From assembly GCA_002350705.1 (NCBI GenBank), contig DEFH01000066.1, positions 36,682 to 48,260 of the forward strand: a stretch of 11,579 nt of DNA, read 5' to 3'. This DNA is from Ruminococcaceae bacterium UBA2857 (lineage in GTDB: Bacteria > Bacillota > Clostridia > Oscillospirales > Acutalibacteraceae). Both the position numbers and the translations under genes were made by a program. The notes below the pieces were generated by a model. The model made no database searches. It was not told the DNA's origin and worked only from the letters and a program-made list of their open reading frames with translations. The first letter of the stretch is position 1; each line of letters starts with the position of its first letter. This document shows positions 5,986 through 11,579 of this stretch, in pieces.

Positions 5986-6636
5986 TCAATAGCCGAGAGT
6001 TTCACCGACAAGAATCACTTTGATTCTGTCCTTGTGTCTCTGCTGAGCCGACACGACATAGTTGCAGCAGATTCTTTCGGGACTCTGACAGCCGTCTGCG
6101 AGGAGACTGTCGGGTTTGTCGGCGGCAATGCATTTGCCTGTATGGGCACAGGGCGTTTTGCAGCGGAGTCTTTGGGTATTGAGGGGAGCGGCAATCGTTT
6201 TGAGACGGTTCACAGCGGCATGGATGTCAGGGACGATTTTATTGTAGCCTGCAATGATAATAACGCTTTTGGGACCGTAGAGAATGGCGGCTGTTCTGTT
6301 GGAATTGCCGTCTACGTTGTAAAGGAGTCCGTTTTCGGTGATGGCGTTGGCACTGGTGAAAAAGACATCAGCCGAGAAGGTTTTCTGATAGATATCCAGA
6401 ATTTGTTCTCTTGTAAGACCTTCTGCGTTTCTGTCGAGATAGTGATAGTCACCGTTGGAGAGAAGGGCAGGAATCCCACATTCTCCCAACGTGACGGAGC
6501 CGCCGTGTGTCACGGTGTCGCCTTTGGAGAGGAGTGTCCGGACAAGAGGAACGACATCTTCTTTTGTTTGGACAAAGTATGCCTGCATATTGTTTTTACG
6601 CAGAGCGTCCATGGTTTTCCGAATAGTTTCTGTCAT
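5986..6636 (-). CDS. LUD-domain (LutC/YkgG-like, DUF162) protein
   Basis: The 216-aa product is a stand-alone LUD-domain protein. Visible family signatures are GDTVTHGGSVTLGECGI (39-55), ADVFFTSANAITENGLLYNV (89-108), GNSNRTAAILYGPKSVI (110-126) and AGYNKIV (129-135). A C-terminal cysteine cluster follows (C159, C163, C169, C183, C190, C191), then KVILVGETLGY. The domain is known from the LutABC lactate-oxidation proteins, but short free-standing members have no settled function. The cysteines could bind a metal or Fe-S cluster; that is inference. The start MTETIRKTMD at 6636 has AGGAA about 10 bases upstream; a longer frame to 6729 crosses the divergent gene's leader and is rejected. It is followed 19 bases later by deoD. 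Confidence 0.88.
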   Translation of the reverse strand: MTETIRKTMDALRKNNMQAYFVQTKEDVVPLVRTLLSKGDTVTHGGSVTLGECGIPALLSNGDYHYLDRNAEGLTREQILDIYQKTFSADVFFTSANAITENGLLYNVDGNSNRTAAILYGPKSVIIIAGYNKIVPDIHAAVNRLKTIAAPLNTQRLRCKTPCAHTGKCIAADKPDSLLADGCQSPERICCNYVVSAQQRHKDRIKVILVGETLGY

Positions 6637-6712
6637 GATAAAAAACTTCCTTTCCGTGAATAAATATATCGCATTGGTGCCAGAATAATCTTGAAAGCGA
6701 GGCTGAAATGAA

Positions 6713-7147
6713 ATGAATGATGAAAACAAAGAATTGCTGTCGGGAATTTACAAGCTGTCCAAGACGGGCATTGAAGCCGTTGAAACAGTTCTCCCGAAAG
6801 TAGAGCAGGGGGCACTGAAAGAGGAACTCACCGAGCAGTACTGTGATTACTGCAAGGCGGCGTCCGACAGTGAACAGGCACTTTTGCAGCAGGGCATTGT
6901 GCCGAAAGATATAGGAGTGCTGCAAAAGGCGGGAATGTGGGGTTCGATACAGATGCACACCATGAATGATGTCAGTTCCGACCATATTGCAGAAATCATG
7001 ATTACAGGTACAACAAAGGGAATTGTTGACCTGACAAAGCATATCGGAGCGTGTCCGAATGCCGACAAAGAGATTGTTGATTATGCACAGGGATTTATTT
7101 CCAAAGAGCAGAAGCATATTGACAATCTCAAAGTTTTCCTGTGCTGA
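6713..7147 (+). CDS. Hypothetical helical protein, possibly ferritin-like fold
   Basis: I do not recognise this 144-aa protein. It appears almost wholly alpha-helical and soluble: long amphipathic stretches (NKELLSGIYKLSKTGIEAVE, LKEELTEQYCDYCKAASDSE, DHIAEIMITGTTKGIVDLTK, DKEIVDYAQGFISKEQKHID) separated by short turns. This suggests a four-helix bundle. One ExxH motif (E132-H135) recalls ferritin-like diiron proteins, but a full set of paired ExxH ligands is not seen, so metal binding is doubtful. There is no signal peptide or membrane segment. A GAGG site lies 10 bases before the ATG. It is transcribed divergently from the LUD gene (76 bases between starts), and its last 20 bases overlap the 3' end of the opposing DUF1294 gene. 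Confidence 0.8.
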   Translation: MNDENKELLSGIYKLSKTGIEAVETVLPKVEQGALKEELTEQYCDYCKAASDSEQALLQQGIVPKDIGVLQKAGMWGSIQMHTMNDVSSDHIAEIMITGTTKGIVDLTKHIGACPNADKEIVDYAQGFISKEQKHIDNLKVFLC

Positions 7148-7439
7148 GGGCATATATGCCCAGAGTTCCCAGCAGCTCACACAAAAAAATGACAGGGATT
7201 CCTATCATAAATTGCGGATGTTTTGTCTTGTGGTGAATGATACGCATGGTGATATACATGGTAATACAGCCGCTCAACGCTGCGAGTATCAGAAGAGTTT
7301 TTTCGGGTACCCGCCAGCGTTTTTTTTGAGCTGCTTTTTTGTCTTTGACGGTGACAGCTGCGGCAGCAATATTGATAACAACAGCGTATGCGATGATCAG
7401 ATAATAATACCGTTCCAAAATTTTCCGTTCTCCTGTCAT
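7128..7439 (-). CDS. DUF1294 family small membrane protein
   Basis: The 103-aa product has three predicted membrane segments (about 11-30, 48-66, 77-98). It carries the DUF1294 signature: a basic loop KDKKAAQKKRWRVPEKTLL, a small-residue helix, then RIIHHKTKHPQFMIGIPV. The function of the family is unknown. The ATG has AAAGGA 3 bases upstream, a short spacing, but a very good promoter precedes it. The stop lies inside the 3' end of the convergent helical-protein gene (20-base overlap), so there is no room for a terminator between the two. Confidence 0.88.
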   Translation of the reverse strand: MTGERKILERYYYLIIAYAVVINIAAAAVTVKDKKAAQKKRWRVPEKTLLILAALSGCITMYITMRIIHHKTKHPQFMIGIPVIFLCELLGTLGIYALSTGKL

Positions 7440-7454
7440 GAATCCTTTGGATTT

Positions 7455-7483
7455 ATTATATATTGATACAGAAATAAAATCAA
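7455..7483 (-). promoter_or_regulatory. Promoter of the DUF1294 gene
   Basis: On the minus strand TTGATT (7478-7483) and TATAAT (7455-7460) are 17 bases apart. The element fills the 56-base gap between the divergent starts of the DUF1294 and GHL10 genes. No equally good promoter for the plus-strand gene was seen there. Confidence 0.75.
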
Positions 7484-7495
7484 GGTTGTGTGTGC

Positions 7496-8719
7496 ATGAA
7501 AAAAAGAAAATTTTTTGCGATTGTATTAAGTGCCGTTATGTTGGCGGTAAGTGTAGTATGGGTGTCTGTCAGTCGGAATCGTTCGGAAATGCCTGTAGAA
7601 AGCATGGAGATTTCACAGATCAAGAAAGAAATTTCGGAAGTTTCGTCTGAAACGGAAACGCCGCAGGAAATGCGTGGGGTATGGATACCGTATCTGTCGC
7701 TGACGCTATCGGCAGAAGAACGCACCGAAAGTGGTTTTCATGCGAAGATTGACGATATGGTGCAGAGGTGTGAAAAATACAGAATCAATACAGCGATTGT
7801 GCAGGTGCGTCCGTTCGGAGATGCCATTTATCCGTCAAAGCTGTTTCCGTGGTCGCATATTCTGATGGGGGAGCAGGGGAAAGCACCCGGTTTTGATCCG
7901 CTGGCATATATCATCCGAAAATTTCATGAAAAAAATATTGCGGTTCATGCGTGGGTGAATCCGTACCGTATTTCTACGGGGAAAACACCGTCTGTTCTGT
8001 CGGACAACAATCCCTGTACCGAATATCCGACATTTGTGTATGAGAACGCTTTGTATTATGATCCGTCCTCGCCGGAAGTCCGAAAGCTGATGATTGACGG
8101 CATAGCGGAAATTGTACGGAATTATGACGTGGACGGGATTCAGTTGGATGACTATTTTTATCCGTCGGAAGATTTGGAATATGACAAGAAAAGCTATGAC
8201 GAGTATGCCAAATCCGTCAAAAGTGATTTTCTTCCCGTGTCGCAGTCGGAGTGGCGGAAAACCAATGTCAATATGCTGGTGGAGGGGATTTACGCAAAAG
8301 TTCACTCTTTGAAAGAGAAGGTTGTATTCGGCATTGCCCCTCAGTGCAATTTTGACAATAATGAAAAAATGGGAGCAGATGTAGGGGTATGGTGTTCACA
8401 GAAAGGATACGTGGACTATATTTGTCCTCAGTTGTATGTCAGCAACAATCATCCCACATTTCCGTTCAATCCTCTTGCCGACAGATGGAAAGCCACTGTG
8501 ACAGATCCGAATATCAAATTATATTTCGGACTGGGCGTGTATAAAGCAGGCTCTGACGCTGACAGCGGAACATGGCTTTTGAGTGACGACAATCTGCAAA
8601 AACAGATTGAATATGGCCGTACTGTTCAGGCAGACGGTTTTATGCTGTATTCATATGATTATCTGGAGAGTGACGACACACAAAAGGAAGTACAAAATGC
8701 CGCTGCAATTCTGGAATGA
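7496..8719 (+). CDS. GHL10 (DUF187, YngK-like) putative glycoside hydrolase, membrane anchored
   Basis: The 407-aa product starts with a basic stretch and hydrophobic helix (MKKRKFFAIVLSAVMLAVSV), with no lipobox cysteine. A polar linker follows to about residue 57, then a glycosyl-hydrolase-like 10 TIM-barrel domain. Family motifs visible are RGVWIPY (60-66), VQVRPFGDAIYPSKLFPWS (102-120), FDPLAYIIRKFHEKNI, HAWVNPYR (151-158), and DGIQLDDYFYP (213-223) with acidic D218/D219, then the SQKGYVDYICPQLY and GFMLYSYDYL strands. Members such as B. subtilis YngK are exported; the substrate is presumed to be a cell-wall or other glycan. The ATG at 7496 has AAGG 10 bases upstream; an in-frame GTG at 7490 is a possible alternative. 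A strong terminator follows. Confidence 0.92.
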   Translation: MKKRKFFAIVLSAVMLAVSVVWVSVSRNRSEMPVESMEISQIKKEISEVSSETETPQEMRGVWIPYLSLTLSAEERTESGFHAKIDDMVQRCEKYRINTAIVQVRPFGDAIYPSKLFPWSHILMGEQGKAPGFDPLAYIIRKFHEKNIAVHAWVNPYRISTGKTPSVLSDNNPCTEYPTFVYENALYYDPSSPEVRKLMIDGIAEIVRNYDVDGIQLDDYFYPSEDLEYDKKSYDEYAKSVKSDFLPVSQSEWRKTNVNMLVEGIYAKVHSLKEKVVFGIAPQCNFDNNEKMGADVGVWCSQKGYVDYICPQLYVSNNHPTFPFNPLADRWKATVTDPNIKLYFGLGVYKAGSDADSGTWLLSDDNLQKQIEYGRTVQADGFMLYSYDYLESDDTQKEVQNAAAILE

Positions 8720-8725
8720 CAATCA

Positions 8726-8757
8726 AAAAGTCCCCCGACTGTCATCGGAGGACTTTT
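8726..8757. terminator. Bidirectional terminator between GHL10 and rubrerythrin genes
   Basis: AAAAGTCC…GGACTTTT forms a stem with an inner CCGA/TCGG extension and a short loop, with T-runs on both sides. It starts 6 bases after the plus-strand stop at 8719 and lies 7 bases past the minus-strand stop at 8765, so it serves both convergent genes. Confidence 0.9.
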
Positions 8758-8764
8758 CTTTTAT

Positions 8765-9310
8765 TTATTCACCGAAATATCTTTTCAGGAGACCGGCAAA
8801 GCCTGCACCGTGACGAGCCTCGTCTTTTGCCATTTCATGAACGGTGTCATGGATAGCGTCAAGATTCTGAGCCTTTGCCTTTTTAGCCAGTTCAAACTTG
8901 CCTGCACAGGCACCTGTTTCGGCATCAACACGCATCTGGAGATTTTTCTTTGTGCTGTCTGTGAGAACTTCACCGACCAGTTCTGCAAATTTGGCAGCGT
9001 GTTCCGCCTCTTCAAAAGCGTACTTTGTGAAAGCGGCGGCGATTTCGGGATAACCTTCACGGTCAGCCTGTCTTGCCATCGCAAGATACATACCGACTTC
9101 GCTGCACTCGCCGTTGAAGTTGTTGATAAGTTCCTGATAGATTTCGGGATCAACACCCTTAGCCACGCCTACTTCATGTACGGTAGCAAAGGAAGCGTCA
9201 GCCTTGCTTTCATAGAATTTTTCTTTGGGAGCCTTGCAGACAGGGCATTTTTCGGGAGCCTCTGCCCCCTCATACACATAGCCGCATACGGAACAGACAA
9301 ATTTTTTCAT
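8765..9310 (-). CDS. Reverse rubrerythrin (rubredoxin domain first), NADH-peroxidase component
   Basis: This is a 181-aa peroxide-reducing non-haem iron protein of anaerobes. An N-terminal rubredoxin domain has C6, C9, C22 and C25 (KFVCSVCGYVYEG and KCPVCKAP). A four-helix diiron domain follows, with E68 in NGECSEVGMY, EEAEH (E101, H104), E131 in ETGACAGKFE, and DEARH (E164, H167). Rubredoxin-before-diiron order is that of clostridial reverse rubrerythrins, which pass electrons from NADH via a reductase to H2O2 and O2. The ATG at 9310 has GGAGGA 7 bases upstream; the longer in-frame start at 9331 is rejected. It follows perR by 36 bases and is probably in its operon and under its control. A hairpin terminator follows. 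Confidence 0.95.
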   Translation of the reverse strand: MKKFVCSVCGYVYEGAEAPEKCPVCKAPKEKFYESKADASFATVHEVGVAKGVDPEIYQELINNFNGECSEVGMYLAMARQADREGYPEIAAAFTKYAFEEAEHAAKFAELVGEVLTDSTKKNLQMRVDAETGACAGKFELAKKAKAQNLDAIHDTVHEMAKDEARHGAGFAGLLKRYFGE

Positions 9311-9346
9311 TTTCAGATCCTCCGATTTCATGATTTTTTGAATATA

Positions 9347-9775
9347 TCAACTGTCCTTTTGGACAGCGACAGCCTGATTTTCGGAACAGTCCTCGCATAA
9401 GCCGTAAAACGTAATGCTGTAGTCCTCGATACGGACATTGCACTGATTTTCCACATACTGGCAGACATTTTGTTCCATGAACAAGCATTTGGATTTTGGA
9501 ATGTCGATAATTTTGAAACAGCAGGTACACACAAAATGGGAATGTTGGGAGATATTGGGATCAAAGCGTTCCTGTCCGTCAAAAATGCCGATGGATTTGA
9601 TAAGGCCCGACTCCTTGAAAACGGCTAAATTTCTATAGACCGTTCCGAGACTCAAATCGGGAATCTGTGGTTTGAGCTGTTCATAGATCCATTCGGCAGA
9701 GGGATGAGTCTCTGTAGAAGAAAGAAGCGTATAAATAGCCTCACGTTTGGCACTGAAATTCCGTTTTCCCTGCAT
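9347..9775 (-). CDS. perR: Peroxide-responsive Fur-family repressor PerR
   Basis: The 142-aa product is a Fur-superfamily regulator: a winged-helix DNA-binding half (about 5-65, HPSAEWIYEQL and SLGTVYRNLAVF) and a dimerisation half. The structural zinc site is C83-x-x-C86 and C127-x-x-C130. H24, D72, H78, H80 and D91 have the same spacing as the regulatory metal ligands of B. subtilis PerR (H37, D85, H91, H93, D104). The Asp at the last position favours PerR over Fur. In PerR, metal-catalysed oxidation of these histidines by H2O2 releases DNA. The ATG at 9775 has GGAGAG 6 bases upstream; an in-frame upstream start at 9826 is rejected, since it begins within the promoter. Its downstream neighbour, reverse rubrerythrin, is a classic PerR target. 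Confidence 0.93.
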   Translation of the reverse strand: MQGKRNFSAKREAIYTLLSSTETHPSAEWIYEQLKPQIPDLSLGTVYRNLAVFKESGLIKSIGIFDGQERFDPNISQHSHFVCTCCFKIIDIPKSKCLFMEQNVCQYVENQCNVRIEDYSITFYGLCEDCSENQAVAVQKDS

Positions 9776-9816
9776 GATGATCTCTCCAAAACAATAATTA
9801 TTCCTGATATTTTTAT

Positions 9817-9845
9817 AATATATCATAAATTCTTATCTTTGTAAA
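9817..9845 (-). promoter_or_regulatory. Promoter of perR-rubrerythrin with possible operator
   Basis: TTTACA (9840-9845) and TATATT (9817-9822) on the minus strand have a 17-base spacer and a TGA extension. An inverted repeat GATAT-N9-ATATC (9806-9824) covers the -10 box, and the palindrome AATAATTATT lies at 9793-9802. Both are AT-rich like PerR boxes, but the match to TTATAATNATTATAA is poor, so the operator is only suggested. Confidence 0.65.
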
Positions 9846-9883
9846 TAGATTTTTGCGATAAAAACGACAAAAATAAAAAAGTT

Positions 9884-10627
9884 TTATTGGTCAAGAGTGA
9901 CATAATTTCCTGAAACATAGCCTTTGACACCGTTCCATGAAGTCAGATACCAGCCGTCTGTTTTGCCGAGGAGCGTGATTTTGGTACGGTTGGGGATGCG
10001 TCCGACAACAGCGGCATTTTGTGAGGGTTCTGCACGGAGATTCAGGTTGGAATTCTGTGTGGTGACAGTGCCTGTCTGTGCAGGGGAGGGAGACTGTTCC
10101 GCAATGCCGAGAAAGTCACTGACGGAAACGGCAAGATTCTGTGCAATTGCACCGATATTGTCACGGATCCATTGGGCATCATCGGGGTTGTCATGATAGG
10201 CAAGCTCAATCAGAATGGCAGGAGCTTTGGTGCGGTTGAGTTCGCTGAGAGTGGTTGTCGGAACGGTCTCGACTTTGGAGGGAATGGGATAGATTTCTTT
10301 CAGATTGTTGGCGAAGATATTGGCGGCACGTTTTGCCTGTTCGCTGTCCCTGTAATAGTAGACCTGACTTCCTCTTGCCTGTCCTGCGTTCTGAGGCGGG
10401 GCGGCATTGGAGTGCAGGGCAAGATGCAAATCAAAATTTCCTGCATTGGACAGTCTCACGGAATTGGCAAAGGTTTTGGAAGGATCGTTGCGTTCATATT
10501 CAATGCCGCTTGCTTCCAGATAGGGAATCAGTGCATCTGTAATGATATTCATGTAATATTCTTCGTTTCCTCCGTCAACGTAGGGGTTGTATTCCTGAGT
10601 GGACGGGCTTAAAAAGACGCTTGGCAT
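9884..10627 (-). CDS. N-acetylmuramoyl-L-alanine amidase-like (Amidase_3) protein with C-terminal SH3b domain
   Basis: The 247-aa product has an Amidase_3-type fold (about 1-175) and a bacterial SH3 domain (about 187-245, LNLRAEPSQNAAVVGRIPN, then GWYLTSWNGVKGYVSGNYV). Visible catalytic-type motifs are GGNEEYYMN (E22/E23), LHLALHSNAA (H68, H72) and PAILIELAYHDN (E141). The usual first motif DPGHGG is replaced by SPSTQEYN, so the normal first zinc histidine is missing. I recall a clostridial subfamily with this form, so it is probably not decay. There is no signal peptide, unlike most wall amidases. GGAGG lies 9 bases before the ATG, and the gene follows the deacetylase by 15 bases. Expected role: peptidoglycan cleavage between muramic acid and L-Ala; activity is not certain. 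Confidence 0.85.
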   Translation of the reverse strand: MPSVFLSPSTQEYNPYVDGGNEEYYMNIITDALIPYLEASGIEYERNDPSKTFANSVRLSNAGNFDLHLALHSNAAPPQNAGQARGSQVYYYRDSEQAKRAANIFANNLKEIYPIPSKVETVPTTTLSELNRTKAPAILIELAYHDNPDDAQWIRDNIGAIAQNLAVSVSDFLGIAEQSPSPAQTGTVTTQNSNLNLRAEPSQNAAVVGRIPNRTKITLLGKTDGWYLTSWNGVKGYVSGNYVTLDQ

Positions 10628-10642
10628 GGCAAAAAACCTCCG

Positions 10643-11533
10643 TTAAATTGTTTGACTGCTGATAGAGTCTATATCAACTTTATTCTCAAAGAACTCTTTT
10701 GATGACAGATAATTCGGACGGAGAAAACGGTGAATGTAAAACAGATCGTCCGCACAGGAAAATGTATTGAGTTTTTCTTCACAGTCAAAGGCGGCTTTGA
10801 AGTGCATTTCTTTGACGATTTTCAGGGTTTCCGGGCTTCTTGAGCCGAACGGAAAAACAATCACTTCGGGATATTGGCCGATTTCTTCATACATTCTGCT
10901 GTTGAACATGGTCAGGTCGTCAGTCAGCATTTTTCGGTAATCCGACAGATTTTCACCCGGATTGTTTTTCGCACCGTTTCTGCCGTTGTCGATATGGTGC
11001 AAATTGTAAGTGTGATTCTGAATTTCAACAAAACCTGACTCTGCCATTTCCCGGAGCTGTTTCCATGTACACTGGGAGTAGGCGGGATTCTGGGGAGTAT
11101 CCCTTTCCGCCTCGTCAGCGGCATAGCCGATAGGAGCAATGACCGCTTTACAGTGATACTTTTTCAAAAGCGGATAGGCAAGCGTATAATTATTGTAATA
11201 GCCGTCATCAAATGTCAGCAGAACGGGCTTTTCGGGTAAAGGAGTTCCTTTTTCAAAATGGCTGATCAGTTCGCTGGCAAAAATCGTGTGATAGCCGTTA
11301 TCACAAAGATACTGCAAATCCTCTTCAAAATACCTTGGATCAATCACGTACTGATTCTGTTTTTCAGAGTCATCCAAAAGTCCGTGATACATGATAACCG
11401 CAACTTGTACGCTTTCCTGAGGAACGGAAACGGCAATGCTTCTCCCGAAAAGAATCCCAAAGCACACTCCCGACAGAACAACAGCCAGCATACCAATCAT
11501 CATAAACCGATTCCATTTGACAGTAATAAACAT
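10643..11533 (-). CDS. Membrane-anchored polysaccharide deacetylase (CE4/NodB)
   Basis: The 296-aa product has an N-terminal membrane anchor (about 11-30) and a NodB domain. Motifs: VAVIMYHGL at 44-52, LLTFDDGYYNN (D109 base, D110 metal), EIQNHTYNLHH (H174 and H179, a variant of the HxxxH metal motif with one extra residue), and VIVFPFGSRS in place of the RxPY-type motif. The enzymes remove acetyl groups from N-acetylated glycans such as peptidoglycan, using a divalent metal; the substrate here is not known. AGGTG lies 7 bases before the ATG at 11533. It is the first gene of a pair with the amidase (15-base gap), consistent with joint wall remodelling. Confidence 0.92.
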   Translation of the reverse strand: MFITVKWNRFMMIGMLAVVLSGVCFGILFGRSIAVSVPQESVQVAVIMYHGLLDDSEKQNQYVIDPRYFEEDLQYLCDNGYHTIFASELISHFEKGTPLPEKPVLLTFDDGYYNNYTLAYPLLKKYHCKAVIAPIGYAADEAERDTPQNPAYSQCTWKQLREMAESGFVEIQNHTYNLHHIDNGRNGAKNNPGENLSDYRKMLTDDLTMFNSRMYEEIGQYPEVIVFPFGSRSPETLKIVKEMHFKAAFDCEEKLNTFSCADDLFYIHRFLRPNYLSSKEFFENKVDIDSISSQTI

Positions 11534-11566
11534 AAAATCTCACCTGTTCCGAAAAAATACTACAAA

Positions 11567-11572
11567 ATTATA
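11567..11572 (-). promoter_or_regulatory. -10 box of the deacetylase-amidase operon
   Basis: A perfect TATAAT on the minus strand, 33 bases before the deacetylase ATG. The -35 region lies beyond the window, so the promoter cannot be fully assessed. Confidence 0.5.
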
Positions 11573-11579
11573 TTGCTAA

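Noticed and set aside
6034..6663. A 209-codon plus-strand frame opposite the LUD gene
   Set aside because: The minus-strand LUD protein has strong family signatures and a ribosome site; the antisense product has none.
6637..6712. Divergent promoters between the LUD and helical-protein genes
   Set aside because: TATATT (minus, 6663-6668) and AT-rich plus-strand hexamers exist, but none has an acceptable -35 at proper spacing, so none was annotated.
8810..9400. A 196-codon plus-strand frame opposite rubrerythrin
   Set aside because: The minus strand encodes an unmistakable rubrerythrin; this frame is a mirror effect of codon use.
9872..9888. AT-only hairpin AATAAAA-AAG-TTTTATT over the amidase stop as a terminator
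   Set aside because: Seven A-T pairs with no G-C are too weak to call. The amidase operon may end here, but this is not shown.
10172..10612. A 146-codon plus-strand frame opposite the amidase
   Set aside because: Antisense to a well-supported gene, and Gly/Cys-rich without a coding signature.

Overview
The window looks like core chromosome from an anaerobic, low-to-moderate GC Firmicute, most likely a Clostridia member near Ruminococcus/Oscillospiraceae. The reasons are the Bacillus/Clostridium-type order SRP RNA - dnaX - ybaB - recR, strong sigma-A-like promoters (TTGATT/TATAAT, several with a TGn extension), AGGAGG-type ribosome binding sites, a PerR-reverse rubrerythrin pair typical of anaerobes, and Ruminococcus-like Ig-repeat and GHL10 proteins. 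The genus is an inference. No phage, IS element, CRISPR array or rRNA/tRNA gene was seen, apart from the tRNA-like ends of tmRNA.

Left part (1-4360), all on the minus strand, read right to left: a strong promoter, an SRP RNA (about 4115-4316), dnaX, ybaB, recR, smpB and the tmRNA gene ssrA (622-975), closed by a hairpin terminator. This is a housekeeping block for protein targeting, replication/recombination and ribosome rescue, and smpB lies only 28 bases upstream of its RNA partner ssrA. Beyond the tmRNA 3' end lies an AT-rich stretch with a Rpn-family nuclease/transposase gene. It has its own promoter but is broken by a frameshift in a run of eight A.

Middle (4384-7439): a 244-aa protein of Ig-like repeats with no export signal; a two-gene minus-strand unit of a LUD-domain protein and the purine nucleoside phosphorylase deoD; a divergent plus-strand gene for an unrecognised helical protein; and a small DUF1294 membrane protein whose 3' end overlaps that gene by 20 bases.

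Right part (7440-11579): a plus-strand membrane-anchored GHL10 (YngK-like) putative glycoside hydrolase; a shared bidirectional terminator; a minus-strand perR - reverse rubrerythrin peroxide-defence unit with a good promoter; and a minus-strand polysaccharide deacetylase - amidase/SH3 pair for cell-wall work. The amidase lacks the usual first zinc-binding histidine motif and any signal peptide.

No clearly new multi-gene system is evident. The points most worth a second look are the frameshifted rpn gene next to ssrA, the SRP RNA of intermediate length, the unusual tmRNA tag start, the amidase with an altered first motif, the unexported Ig-repeat protein and the LUD-deoD pairing.
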